Assembly: GCA_903861005.1 (NCBI GenBank) | Contig: CAIOSP010000060.1 | Location: 1 to 63,730 of the forward strand | Length of the DNA: 63,730 bases | Direction: 5' to 3' | From: an uncultured Pseudomonadota bacterium | GTDB lineage: Bacteria; Myxococcota_A; UBA796; GCA-2862545 | Shown: positions 52,116 to 61,700 of the stretch, piece by piece | How positions within the stretch are numbered: position 1 is the first letter of the stretch | Layout: the number at the start of each line of letters is the position of its first letter | The notes under the pieces: generated by a model | What the model was told of the DNA's origin: nothing | Seen by the model: the letters and a program-made list of their open reading frames with translations, nothing else | Database searches by the model: none | Made by a program: the position numbers and the translations under genes

Positions 52116-53330
52116 GACCTTGGGCAGCCATGCGTCGACCTCGGCCTTGAAGGCCGACATCAGCGCCGAATCGAGCGGCTCGACGTTGGGCATGACCTCT
52201 TTCATCGCGTCAACGAAGCGGCCATTCTTCCACATCTGGTAGTGCATGTGCGGGCCGGTCGCCAAGCCGGTCATGCCGACGCGACCGATGATCTGGCCCT
52301 GGCGTACGGTGGACCCGCGCCGCACCAGGATGGCCGACATGTGCGAGTACGACGTGTCGTAGCCACTCTCATGGCGCAGCTTCACGAAGTTGCCGTGCCC
52401 GCCGCTGGGGCCCGCGAAGTCCACCACGCCGTCCGCCACCGCGCGCACCGGCGTGCCGATCGGCGCCCCGAAGTCCGTGCCGTTGTGCGGCCGCGTGATC
52501 TTGAGGATGGGATGGTAGCGGTGGGTGTTGAAGCCCGACGTGACGCGCGAGAATTCGATCGGCGAGCGCAGGAACGGACGCTTCGCGGCGGTGCCGTCGG
52601 AGTGGTACCAGCCCTCCTTCCCGTCCGGCTTCACGAACCGGACCATCTCGTAGACGTCCTTGCCGTTGATGAAGCGGACCGCGCGCAGGGTGCCGAGCTT
52701 GTCCTTGTGGCCCTCGGACGTCAGCACATCGCCCACCAGCCCGAGCTGGGCGCTGGGCTGGATCTCCGTGTTGAAGTCGACCTCGTACTCGAAGATCTTG
52801 GCGAGCACGTCGAGGTCCGTCGCCCGCAGGCCGGCGTCCATGCCCGCCTGCCACAGCGAGGACGTGACGGTCAGCGTCATCGTGGTCTCGCGCGCGACGT
52901 AAGTGACCTCCTCCATCGAGGCGGTCCAGGCATCGCTGGCGCGGATCATGACCAACGTGTGGTCCTCGTCCACGCGGTAGCGAAGGCCGACCGGCATGGG
53001 GTCCGCATCTTCAAACTCGAGCGACAGCTCGGAGCCCGGGTGGATGGTCGCCAGGTCGTAGACCGACAGCGCCGCGTCGCGCAGCACGTTCGCCGACACC
53101 GACCACGGCTCCATGATCTCGCCGAAGCTGGAGCCCGACCGGATCTGGAGCGGGATCGACAGGCGGTCGATCGGCAGCGCCTTCGCGTCGGTCGCAGGGG
53201 CGACCGGCGCGGGAGCAGGCTCCAGCGCGATCGCGCCAGGGCGGGTAGCCCAGAGAACGCCCGCGATCAGCAGTCCGAGGAGGAGCGCCGCGCGCAGCAC
53301 GCGTTGGCCAGTGCTGGCAGGCGTAGCCAT
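52089..53330 (-). CDS. M23-family peptidoglycan endopeptidase
   Basis: 413 aa. One N-terminal membrane helix (about 10-28), a Pro/Ala linker, an OapA/LysM-like domain of about 200 residues (VYDLATIHPGSELSLEF), and the C-terminal LytM domain: zinc ligands His282 and Asp286 in RPHNGTDFG, catalytic His in SHMS, and HMH (His361, His363) in TGPHMHYQ. All metal residues are present, so it is predicted active, cutting stem-peptide crosslinks in the periplasm. Last gene of the barrel/DUF507/M23 set. Confidence 0.92.
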   Translation of the reverse strand: MATPASTGQRVLRAALLLGLLIAGVLWATRPGAIALEPAPAPVAPATDAKALPIDRLSIPLQIRSGSSFGEIMEPWSVSANVLRDAALSVYDLATIHPGSELSLEFEDADPMPVGLRYRVDEDHTLVMIRASDAWTASMEEVTYVARETTMTLTVTSSLWQAGMDAGLRATDLDVLAKIFEYEVDFNTEIQPSAQLGLVGDVLTSEGHKDKLGTLRAVRFINGKDVYEMVRFVKPDGKEGWYHSDGTAAKRPFLRSPIEFSRVTSGFNTHRYHPILKITRPHNGTDFGAPIGTPVRAVADGVVDFAGPSGGHGNFVKLRHESGYDTSYSHMSAILVRRGSTVRQGQIIGRVGMTGLATGPHMHYQMWKNGRFVDAMKEVMPNVEPLDSALMSAFKAEVDAWLPKVPVARPEGK

Positions 53331-53340
53331 CCAGTCGCCG

Positions 53341-53859
53341 TCAGATCAGGCCGCGACGCTTCTTCACGTCCCGCACCGCACTGCGGATGGCGATCTCGTA
53401 GTCGACCGTGCCCTCCGCGATGTTCTTGATCTTGGTCTTGGCCTCTTCGCGGATCTCTTCCTCGTTCACGTCATGGCCGCGGATCACGTCCATGAGCTTG
53501 CGGTAGATCACCTTGTCTTCGGCGTAGACTTCGTCGATGTGCGGCGAGATCATGAGGTTCTCGACGAACTGACGGATCAGGAAGCGCTCGACGTCGTCGC
53601 CAACCGGGTGGCCGCGCTCTTCCGCCACGCGGTTGCGGGTCTTGCCGTACTGGTCGTACGAGAGCGCGTCGCGCGCCATCTGGTCGCGGATCTCCTCGCG
53701 GAGATCGCCGTCGCGGCGCTGGTAGTCGTCCATGATCGCCAGGATGTCGGCCACGGCCTCGTCGCGGCCGTTCGGGGCGAGTTCGATGTCACCGTCACGC
53801 GCGAGCACGTCGATGCACTCTGCGGCGATGAGCGGGATCTTGGAGCGGTAGAGCTTCAT
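53341..53859 (-). CDS. DUF507 family protein
   Basis: 172 aa from the ATG at 53859 (MKLYRSKIPLIAAECIDVL), which overlaps the stop of the barrel gene (ATGA). Two similar halves, as in other DUF507 proteins: ARDGDIEL ... ILAIMDDYQRRDGDLREEI and HIDEVYAEDKVIYRKLMDVI ... KIKNIAEGTVDYEIAI. Mostly helical, no signal peptide. The family is common in deltaproteobacteria and has no assigned function. The context links it to envelope genes. Confidence 0.9.
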   Translation of the reverse strand: MKLYRSKIPLIAAECIDVLARDGDIELAPNGRDEAVADILAIMDDYQRRDGDLREEIRDQMARDALSYDQYGKTRNRVAEERGHPVGDDVERFLIRQFVENLMISPHIDEVYAEDKVIYRKLMDVIRGHDVNEEEIREEAKTKIKNIAEGTVDYEIAIRSAVRDVKKRRGLI

Positions 53860-54614
53860 GGTCGAACCTGCGCGGGGTCGGGGTGCGAGTCCTGGGTGCG
53901 GCCAAGTCGGAAGGAGACTCCGATGGCGGCGCGGACCGGATTCCAGGCGAAGGCTTCGCGTCGCGCGTCGAGCGCGGGCAACGCCTTGTGGAGCCCTCTG
54001 GGAGCGAAGAACGCCGCCCCGTAGCCCGCCGTCACCCACAGGTCCACACGCGGCGCCAACGCCGAGGTGAGGCCGACATCCACCGCCGCCCACGGCGCCA
54101 CCTGCGAGGTGTACGGGTCGAGGTTGGACGTGTCGCCGACGTCGTTCACGGCGGGGTCCAGCAGCGCGACGCTCGACCCGCGCAGCGCGTGGAACACGCC
54201 GGTCACCGCCACGCCGCCCGACAGCCCGAACATCGGCCGCGTGCGACCGCGAACGGGCACGGTGAGGTCCACGCCGATGTCAAACAGACCGTTCACGATG
54301 AAGGCGTGGTGCGCGTTGTCATCCTCGACCCGGTACACCAGGCCGTCCTCGTTCACGTCCCAGGTGAGCTGGTCGACGCCGCGGCAGCCCTCCAGATCCA
54401 GATCCAGGCGCAGCGCGACGACCGGCGTCAGGTGCACGCGGATCGGGACGCGGAAGATGGCGCCCGCACCCAAGCGGGTGTCTCGGTTCGACGCCCGATC
54501 CGGCAGATCCACCGCCGCGCCCGCGCCCAGTCCGATGTCGGCGCGCACCGGCTCTGCCCACGCCCGCGACGACGCGACGAGGAGGAGTGCCGAGATGCAA
54601 ACGGTCCGGATCAC
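53856..54614 (-). CDS. outer-membrane beta-barrel-like protein
   Basis: 252 aa from a GTG at 54614 (VIRTVCISALLLVASSRAWA, signal peptide with cleavage after AWA); an ATG 11 codons upstream (54647) is possible. The mature part alternates glycine/hydrophobic strands (ADIGLGAGAAVDL, FGLSGGVAVTGVFHAL, PWAAVDVGLTSALAP, VTAGYGAAFFAP, AAIGVSFRLG), typical of an 8- to 10-strand barrel. A lone Cys in DLEGCRGVDQ. Coupled to the DUF507 gene by an ATGA overlap. Confidence 0.75.
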   Translation of the reverse strand: MIRTVCISALLLVASSRAWAEPVRADIGLGAGAAVDLPDRASNRDTRLGAGAIFRVPIRVHLTPVVALRLDLDLEGCRGVDQLTWDVNEDGLVYRVEDDNAHHAFIVNGLFDIGVDLTVPVRGRTRPMFGLSGGVAVTGVFHALRGSSVALLDPAVNDVGDTSNLDPYTSQVAPWAAVDVGLTSALAPRVDLWVTAGYGAAFFAPRGLHKALPALDARREAFAWNPVRAAIGVSFRLGRTQDSHPDPAQVRP

Positions 54615-54686
54615 ATGGGCCCCAGAGACCTGCCCGACGTAGCACACGCGCGGCCGGTTGCACGCCCCGGCCGCGTCAGTCGGCGG

Positions 54687-55400
54687 TCAGCGCCCGGCGA
54701 TCTCTCGCAGCGCGGGCAGATCCAGCAGCACGACCCGCCGTCCCTCCGACGCGACGGTGCCGTGCGCGCGCATCTCCACCATGGCGACGCTCACCGTCTC
54801 GCGCGTGGCCCCGATCAACGCCGCCATCTCGCGGTGGGTCAGGCGTAGGTCGACGATCACGCCGCGGCTGTCTCGCACGCCGAACCGGTCAGACAGGTCC
54901 AGCAGCAGCCGGGCAAGCCGGGTGCGCGCGCCGTTGACCGTGACGAGCGCCAGCCGGGAGGCCAAGCGGCGCCCGGGGTCGCCGGCCAGTTCAAGCACGG
55001 CCGGGATCATCTCCGGGTGGGTCGCGAGCCAGCGCTCGAAGGACTCGCGCGGCCACCACAGCAGGGCGCTGTCCTCGTGGGCGACGGCCTCATCGTCGCG
55101 CGCGCCGCCGACCACGCCGACAAAGCATCCGCGACCGCAGATGTCGAGCGCGACGTCGTGCTCCTCGCCCATGCGGTTGAGCAGCAGCACGCCGGAGCGC
55201 ACCACGCCGACGCCGTTGGCCGCCTCACCCTGACGCCACAGCCGCTCGCCGCGACGCAGGCGACGAGGCACGGCCAGCTCCGCCAGCTCATCGATGGCGC
55301 CCAGGCGCGAGCGCGCGAACGCCGGGAGCTGGTACAGGAAGCTCGCGGCTCCCATCGAGGAGCGGCGTGTCGGGTCGACCAGAGTCAGCGTCACGGTCAT
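54687..55400 (-). CDS. Crp/Fnr-family transcriptional regulator
   Basis: 237 aa. Cyclic-nucleotide-binding fold at about 25-140 (RRLRRGERLWRQGEAANGVGVVRSG) and a C-terminal HTH at about 160-225 (LTHREMAALIGATRETVSVAM, the Crp-type recognition helix). The pocket lacks the FGE...RxA pattern needed for cAMP and there are no FNR-type N-terminal cysteines, so the signal is unknown. CCTCCTTTTC-complement Shine-Dalgarno-like AAAGGAGG lies upstream of the start region. Divergent from tRNA-Met. Confidence 0.9.
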   Translation of the reverse strand: MTVTLTLVDPTRRSSMGAASFLYQLPAFARSRLGAIDELAELAVPRRLRRGERLWRQGEAANGVGVVRSGVLLLNRMGEEHDVALDICGRGCFVGVVGGARDDEAVAHEDSALLWWPRESFERWLATHPEMIPAVLELAGDPGRRLASRLALVTVNGARTRLARLLLDLSDRFGVRDSRGVIVDLRLTHREMAALIGATRETVSVAMVEMRAHGTVASEGRRVVLLDLPALREIAGR

Positions 55401-55486
55401 AGGCGGCCTCCACGAAAAGGAGGTGTAGGACGCCGGTCGTTTGTAAACGGCGATCGTGATCTGAGCGATCGACGCGCTCCAGATCG

Positions 55487-55514
55487 TTGACAGGGCGCGC
55501 CTCTCGGTTAAAAG
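55487..55514 (+). promoter_or_regulatory. tRNA-Met promoter
   Basis: TTGACA (55487-55492), 16-nt spacer, TAAAAG (55509-55514), 11 bp before the mature tRNA 5' end. Confidence 0.55.
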
Positions 55515-55525
55515 GCGCCCGCTTC

Positions 55526-55599
55526 GGCTCGGTAGCTCAGCTGGTTAGAGCACTCGGTTCATACCCGGGGTGTCGACGGTTCAAATCCGCCCCGAGCCA
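55526..55599 (+). tRNA. tRNA-Met (CAT)
   Basis: Acceptor GGCTCGG/CCGAGCC, D arm AGCTCAGCTGGTTAGAGC, anticodon stem-loop CGGTTCATACCCG with anticodon CAT (55560-55562), T arm GACGGTTCAAATCCGCC. Discriminator A, no CCA encoded. The fully paired first base pair argues for elongator Met (or a lysidine-modified Ile tRNA) rather than the initiator. Confidence 0.93.
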
Positions 55600-55626
55600 C
55601 TCCTTCCGCCTCACGGCGCGCAACGC

Positions 55627-55680
55627 ATCCCCCGGAAAGGTCCCCTGCTAGTCAGGTCCTTCCGGGGGATTCTTTCGTTT
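55627..55680 (+). terminator. tRNA-Met terminator
   Basis: ATCCCCCGGAA (55627-55637) pairs perfectly with TTCCGGGGGAT (55660-55670), followed by TCTTTCGTTT. Confidence 0.8.
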
Positions 55681-55755
55681 CGGCCCCCGCCACGCAGCGC
55701 GTCCACCGGACGGCACGCCGCGCGTTAGCGGTCCGGACGTGCCTCCAGAGGTCCT

Positions 55756-56883
55756 ATGCGCCGCGCCCTGCTCCTCGCCGTGTTGACGCTCACCGCCTGC
55801 GTCGGCGACGCGCCCGCGGACACTGACGCGGCGGCCGGGTTTGAGGTCGTGGGGCCTTACGTCGCGGGCACGGCGGCGTTCACCGCGACCGACGCGGCAC
55901 GCGAGCGCACGCTGAACACGCAGGTTTGGTACCCAGCCGCGGAGTCCGCGCGCGCCGACGCCGACGCCGGGTTCCCCGTCGAGCAGTTCGGGTTTGGCGA
56001 CGAGGTGGCGACGCTCACCGGCCTGCTGGCCACCGCGCGGGATCCGGGCACGCTGCGCACGGCGCACGCCGCGTTGGACGCGCCGCTCGCCGACGGCGGC
56101 CCCTGGCCCGTGGTGATGTTCTCGCACTGCATGAACTGCACGCGCTTCTCGACCTTCCAGATCGCCGAGCGGCTGGCGAGCCACGGCTACGCGGTGATCG
56201 CGCCGGACCACGCCGGCGGCACGCTATACGATGAGCTCGCCGGCGACTCGGCGACGCTCGGCGCCGACTTCCTTAACGTGCGCGCGGCCGACATCTCCTT
56301 CCTGCTGGATGAGGCGCTCGACGCGGGCACCGCCGCCCTCCCCAAGGCGCTGCGCGGCCAGTTCGACGAGACCCGCGTAGGCGTGTTCGGCCACAGCTTC
56401 GGCGGCATCACCACCGGGCGCGTGCTGATGTTCGACGACCGCCCCAAGTCCGGCCTGTCGTTCGGGGCGCCCATGGAGAACCCGCTCACCCCCGGCGTCA
56501 CCCTGGCCGACCTGCACGTCCCGATCGCGTTGGTCGTGGCGACCGAGGACAACAGCATCACCGAGGTCGGCAACATCACGATCCGAAACAACTACGCGAG
56601 CGCCAACCCGCCCGTCACCAAGCTGGAGGTTACCGACGCCGGTCACTGGTCGTTCACGACGATCTGCGGCCTGACCCCCAGCTTCGACCCGGGCTGCGCC
56701 CCCGACGCCACGCGCCAGACGGACGGCGCGCCGTTCACCTACGTCGACATCGACGCGGTGCGCGACCTGTCGGCGGCGTGGGCCACCGCCTGGTTCGCCG
56801 CCACCCTGAACGACGACGCCAACGCGCGCGCCTGGCTGCTGGCCCCGCGCGACGGCGCCACCGCGGAGACCCGCGAGGAGTGA
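55756..56883 (+). CDS. lipoprotein alpha/beta-hydrolase
   Basis: 375 aa. Signal peptide and lipobox AVLTLTAC. Hydrolase fold with PVVMFSHCMNCTRFS, nucleophile elbow FGHSFGG (Ser about 216), and His in TDAGHWSF. The text around RTLNTQVWYPA resembles the platelet-activating-factor acetylhydrolase / dienelactone-hydrolase-like secreted esterases. Eight cysteines suggest periplasmic disulfides. Substrate unknown. Convergent with the next small gene. Confidence 0.87.
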   Translation: MRRALLLAVLTLTACVGDAPADTDAAAGFEVVGPYVAGTAAFTATDAARERTLNTQVWYPAAESARADADAGFPVEQFGFGDEVATLTGLLATARDPGTLRTAHAALDAPLADGGPWPVVMFSHCMNCTRFSTFQIAERLASHGYAVIAPDHAGGTLYDELAGDSATLGADFLNVRAADISFLLDEALDAGTAALPKALRGQFDETRVGVFGHSFGGITTGRVLMFDDRPKSGLSFGAPMENPLTPGVTLADLHVPIALVVATEDNSITEVGNITIRNNYASANPPVTKLEVTDAGHWSFTTICGLTPSFDPGCAPDATRQTDGAPFTYVDIDAVRDLSAAWATAWFAATLNDDANARAWLLAPRDGATAETREE

Positions 56884-56887
56884 GGCG

Positions 56888-57232
56888 CTAGCGGAAGAGA
56901 GACAGGAACCAGCGCAGCGTCAGCACCTCGGCGCCGTTCGCCCGGGCCATCATGGCCACCGACACGCCCGTCACGAAGCCCGTGGCGAACACCATCATCG
57001 CCGCGCCCCACCGCAAGCCGCGCAGCGCGGCGGCGGCGCGGACGCGGTGCTGCGGCTCGTCGTCTCCGTCGGGCGAATCGGCCAGCAGCGACAGCACCAG
57101 ATCCGGGTGCACCCACAGGTGCCACAGCGTGCTCGAGAGCACGACCGCGATGGCGCACAGGCCCCCGACAATGAGCGCTTCCCCCGCGACCGGCACCTCG
57201 CGTGACCTCCCGACGCGCCGAACCTCACGCAT
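56888..57232 (-). CDS. small two-helix membrane protein
   Basis: 114 aa if started at the ATG at 57232 (MREVRRVGRSREVPV); the frame is open further upstream but loses character. Two hydrophobic segments (EALIVGGLCAIAVVLSSTLWHLWV and WGAAMMVFATGFVTGVSVAMM) separated by an acidic loop. Not recognised. The start is uncertain. Confidence 0.5.
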   Translation of the reverse strand: MREVRRVGRSREVPVAGEALIVGGLCAIAVVLSSTLWHLWVHPDLVLSLLADSPDGDDEPQHRVRAAAALRGLRWGAAMMVFATGFVTGVSVAMMARANGAEVLTLRWFLSLFR

Positions 57233-57440
57233 CCGCGCCGGCGACGCCACACGCCTACGGACATTCCTGGGCTTGTGGGCGTTGTGGGACGAAATCGGCC
57301 GCCTGGGTGGCCACGCCACGGGCGATGCACTAGAACCGCGCGCCCCCGGAGCCACGTCCATGGACGGCAGCAGTCGACGAACCCTTCCGACCTGACCTCG
57401 TCCTGTGGGCCCCTCCCGCCGGACCGGCAGGAGGTGTCAT

Positions 57441-58778
57441 GTGAACACCCATGATGTCGCCGCGGGACGCATCAGCGTCCACGAAGCCCTCGTCAGCCTG
57501 CGCGACGATTGGCGCGGCCTGTCGCCCGAAGCTCGCCTCACCCGCTTCCGCACGCTCGGACACGGCGAGGCGGAGTCGCTGTTCCTGAGCCTGGGCTCGC
57601 ACGAGCAGGCCGATCTTCTGTCGGACCTGCCGGCGGACGAGCGCCGCCTGTGGATCCGTGACCTGGATCCCGAGGACGCCGTCGACGTGGTGCAGAACGT
57701 CCCGGACTTCCTGCGCGCCGAGATGATGGAGTTGCTCGACCCGATCACCCGCAGCGAGGTGAAGGGCCTGCTCGCCTACGCCGAGGACGACGCCGGCGGC
57801 CTGATGAGCCCGCGCTTCTCGGCCGTGCGCGCGGACATGACGATCGAGGGCGCGCTCGCCTACCTGCGTCGGCGCGCCGCCCAGCAGTACGAGACGACCT
57901 ACTACGTGTACGTGCTCGACGATCAGCACCCGATCGGCGTGGTGTCGATCCGCAACATGCTCTCGCTGCCGTCCGGCGCGATGATCCGCGACGCAATGCA
58001 CTCCCCGATCATCACCGTGCCCGACACGATGGATCAGGAGGAAGTCAGCCGCGTGTTCGCCGATCACGATCTGCTGGCCATCCCCGTCGTGGACATCGAA
58101 GGCCGCATGAAGGGCATCGTCACGGTCGACGACATCGTGCACGTCGTCCGCGAAGAGGCCACCGAGGACGCCCAGAAGTTCGGCGGCATGGAGGCCCTCG
58201 ACCTGCCCTACCTGGACAACAATCTGCAGGACATGGTCCGCAAGCGCGCGGGCTGGCTGTCGGTCCTGTTCGTGTCCGAGATGCTCACGGCCACCGCCAT
58301 GGGCGTATTCCAGGACGAGATCCAGCGCGTGGTGCTGCTGGCGCTGTTCATCCCGCTGATCATCTCCAGCGGCGGCAACTCGGGCAGCCAGGCGTCCACG
58401 TTGGTCATCCGCGCGATGGCGCTGGGTGAGGTCCGCCTGATCGACTGGTGGCGCGTCGCCAAGCGCGAGTTGGTGGCGGGCCTGATGCTGGGCCTCATCC
58501 TCGGCGTGCTCGGCTTCATCCGCATCGCGGCCTGGCAGGCGATGTTCTCCACCTACGGCGAGCAGTGGCTCCGCGTCGCGCTCACCGTGTCGTGCAGCCT
58601 GGTCGGCGTGGTGCTGTTTGGCAGCTTCGCCGGATCCATGCTGCCGTTCGCGCTGAAGCGCGCAGGCCTCGACCCCGCCAGCGCCTCCGGGCCCTTCGTC
58701 GCCACGCTGGTCGACGTCACCGGCATCGTGATCTACTTCACGTTCGCCAACTTCTGGCTCGGCGCGCTGATGCACTGA
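57441..58778 (+). CDS. mgtE: MgtE-type magnesium channel
   Basis: 445 aa from a GTG at 57441 with GGAGG six bases upstream. MgtE N-domain (about 20-125, superhelical with LSDLPADERRLWIRDLDPEDA), two CBS domains (about 130-250, ARRAAQQYETTYYVYVLDDQ and LLAIPVVDIEGRMKG), a connecting helix, and five membrane helices from about 275, including PLIISSGGNSGSQASTLVIRA, which lines the Mg-selective pore. The cytoplasmic domain gates the channel by Mg. Convergent with the PBP gene, one bp between them. Confidence 0.95.
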   Translation: MNTHDVAAGRISVHEALVSLRDDWRGLSPEARLTRFRTLGHGEAESLFLSLGSHEQADLLSDLPADERRLWIRDLDPEDAVDVVQNVPDFLRAEMMELLDPITRSEVKGLLAYAEDDAGGLMSPRFSAVRADMTIEGALAYLRRRAAQQYETTYYVYVLDDQHPIGVVSIRNMLSLPSGAMIRDAMHSPIITVPDTMDQEEVSRVFADHDLLAIPVVDIEGRMKGIVTVDDIVHVVREEATEDAQKFGGMEALDLPYLDNNLQDMVRKRAGWLSVLFVSEMLTATAMGVFQDEIQRVVLLALFIPLIISSGGNSGSQASTLVIRAMALGEVRLIDWWRVAKRELVAGLMLGLILGVLGFIRIAAWQAMFSTYGEQWLRVALTVSCSLVGVVLFGSFAGSMLPFALKRAGLDPASASGPFVATLVDVTGIVIYFTFANFWLGALMH

Positions 58779-58779
58779 C

Positions 58780-61700
58780 CTAGGGGCGCGCCTCTTCCGG
58801 TCCGTCCTTGCCGTCCTGCTTGCGTCCCCACTTGAGGAGCGGCGCCCAGACGTCGCGGGGACTGGCGCGGTCGCCGTCCTGCGGCATGGTGGTGGTGCTC
58901 GGCGCGATGCGCACCGGACGCGGTTTGCCGAGGTCCTCGACCACCGCCGGGGCCGCGAGCTCGGCGTTCGCACGGGCGAGCAGCCGAGGGATGCCCGCCA
59001 GCGCGGCCGGGTCCTCGGGCGCAGGCACGGGCAAGCCGTTCTCCACGCTCACCGGCACGCGGATGAGGTCGGGGGGATCGACGAAGATCCAGCCGCCCTC
59101 CGGCGCCTTCTGCGACACGTCTCCGAGCAGGCCGAACGACGCCAAGCCGCGCGCAGCCGTCACCCACGCCGGCAGCGCGCCGGACGCGCCCGCGAGGCGG
59201 ATGCCCTTGCGCGACATGGCCGTGTTGTCGTCGTAGCCGACGTACACGCCGATCGTGAGGTTGCCGTCATGCTCGCCGCCGTGGATCACCGGCGCGTAGC
59301 CGACGAACGCGACGTTTCGGTAGTCGTTGGTGGTGCCGGTCTTGCCGGCCAACGGGAGCGGCGCGCCACCGAGCATCACGGCGTCCTTCGCCCGGGCGCC
59401 GGTGCCGTCCGTGACGACGTGGCGGAGCACGTCCGACGTCAGCGCGGCGACGTCAGGGGTGGTGACCTCCACCCGCTTGGGCAGCGCCCGGTACAGCACG
59501 TTGCCGTCTACGTCGCGGATCTCCTGAATCAGCAGCGTGCTGGCCGCCGGCTCGGCGACCGGTCGACCGACGGCGTCGCCGGGGAAGGCCCAGGTGTCGC
59601 CGGTGGTGATGCCCTCGTAGACCATCGCCGCCTCTTCGAGCGTCAGCTCGGACGCGCCGAGCGGCATCGAGAGGACCTCGCGGATCTCCGTGCGAACGCC
59701 GTAGCGCCGGGCGAGCGCCGCCACGTACTTCAGGCCCAGCAGCACGCGGAAGTCCTGGTGACCGTAGAGCTGCTCGGGCGCATACAGATCGACGCCGTCC
59801 TCACCGGTGACCTCCAACGCCAGCTCGCGGCGTGTGACGGCCGACGAGAGCGCGTCGACGGTGGACGCGTGCAGCTCGCCGTCGATCCACATGTCCGCCT
59901 CGGGCGCGACGGGCACCGTGGGCGGACCACCGAGCAGGCCAAACAGGCCGCCCTGGGGGGCAGGCAGGATCGAGGCGTCGGGCATCGCAAAGCCCGCAGG
60001 CGCCGCGCCACACGCCACGTCGTAGACGCCGTCCTCCCGCTTCCGGACGGTGATCGGCGTGTCGCCACGCGGCATGGGCACCACGCCCGCCTCCAGCGAG
60101 CCGACGAAGCCCAAGAAGGCGTCGGCGCAGGCCTGTCGGCGAGGCTGCATCACGGTCCACGCGCGGTCGAGCGCGGACTCCTGGTCGGCGCTCGGCCCGC
60201 GGCGGCGCTCAGCCTCGAAGCCCCAGCCGTAGCCCATGGTGATGAGCGCGGTCTCGTCTTCGGGGTGGGCGGACTGCGGCAGCGTCGCCAGAACCTCCTG
60301 GCGGGCCGACAGGTAGATAGACTCGTGCACGCGGCTGGGCGTGGGCAGGATGCCGTCGCGCTGGATGCGCAGGCGGTAGGCCTCCTCGTCCTCCCCCTCC
60401 CCGCGCGCGAGGCCGAGCGTCTTGGCCAGGCCGGCGATCCCGGTGGCGTCCAGGCGATCGGTCAGGTGGTAGAGCAGCCAGACGCTGGCGAGGTTCTCGC
60501 TCTTGGTGCCCGACCAAGCGAGGCTGCTGAAGGGCGGGCCCTGGTGGTCCGGGCTCGGCCAGTACACGGTCGTGGAGAACGGGAAGACGTTGCGGCGGTT
60601 GTCGAGCGCGTCGTCCGTCGACCAGCCGAGCTGGAGCGCCGCGTTGTAGATCAGGGGCTTCCAGGTGGAGCCCATCTGACGCAGCGCGGTGGCGCGGTTG
60701 AAGTTGCGGTTGTCGTTGCCTCCGACCATCGCCAGGATCTGCCCGTCGCGCACGACGACCGACGCGCCCTGCAGCTTGGGGCGGATCTCCAGGTCGCACC
60801 GCGCGGTGTCGCCGGTGACGTCACGCACGCTGACCCAGGTGACGGTGCCGTCCGGCAGGCCGTCGAGCATCGACTCGATCTCGGCGGTGGTGGCCTTGGA
60901 GGAGGGCGAGCCAGAGTGGCCACGCGCGATCGCGTTGGCGACCCGCGCCAGGCCGTCACGGTCGACCACGCAGGCGTGCCCGCCCAGGTCCACGTCGAGC
61001 ACGCGCTTGCCCTTCTCGTCGTGCTTGCCCTTCACCGCCGCGGTGCGGAAGGACCAGGGCCTGGGCACGTCGTCCCGATCGAAGCGCGGCGCCTCGGAGG
61101 GCGGACGGACCAGCGCGTCCACGCCGAGCGCCTCGAGCATGGTGCCGACGTCCGTCAGGTGGTGCCAAAGCCCGTAGGTGGCGGCGCGCTGCGCGTCGGG
61201 ATCCAGCGTGGTGATGATCGACAGGCCGGCCTTGGCCGGATCCTCGATGCCGGCAGCGCGCAGCACGTCGGCGAAGGGCGGCTCGGCCAGGCGGCGGCCC
61301 ACCTCGTCCAGCACCGCCGAGGCGTCGTAGCGGAACACGCCGTGCTTGAACGGGATCTTGAAGCCCTGCTCGACAAGCTGCGCGGCCTCGGCCTGAAGCG
61401 CCTTGACCTCGACCACGCGCGCGTCGAACGCGGCCTGACCCTCGGCGTCGCCGCGCGCCGGGTACGGGCCTGCCAGCTTCTCCGGCGCCTCGTTGGTGAT
61501 CTGGCGCAGGACGTAGCGGGTGCGGGTGACGGCCGCCTCGATCGCCTCCTTCTGGTGGGCCTCGTCGCCGACGAACGGATCGTAGCGCGACGGCGCCTTC
61601 ACCAGCCCCGCCAGGAACGCACACTCGACCAAGCCCAACTGCGTGACGTCCGTGTCGAAGTAGTGCTGCGCCGCGATGCCGATCCCGCGCCCGTTCCCGG

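Noticed and set aside
54687-55400. The Crp/Fnr protein as a true cAMP receptor or FNR
   Set aside because: It lacks the cAMP-contact FGE/RxA pattern and the N-terminal iron-sulfur cysteines.
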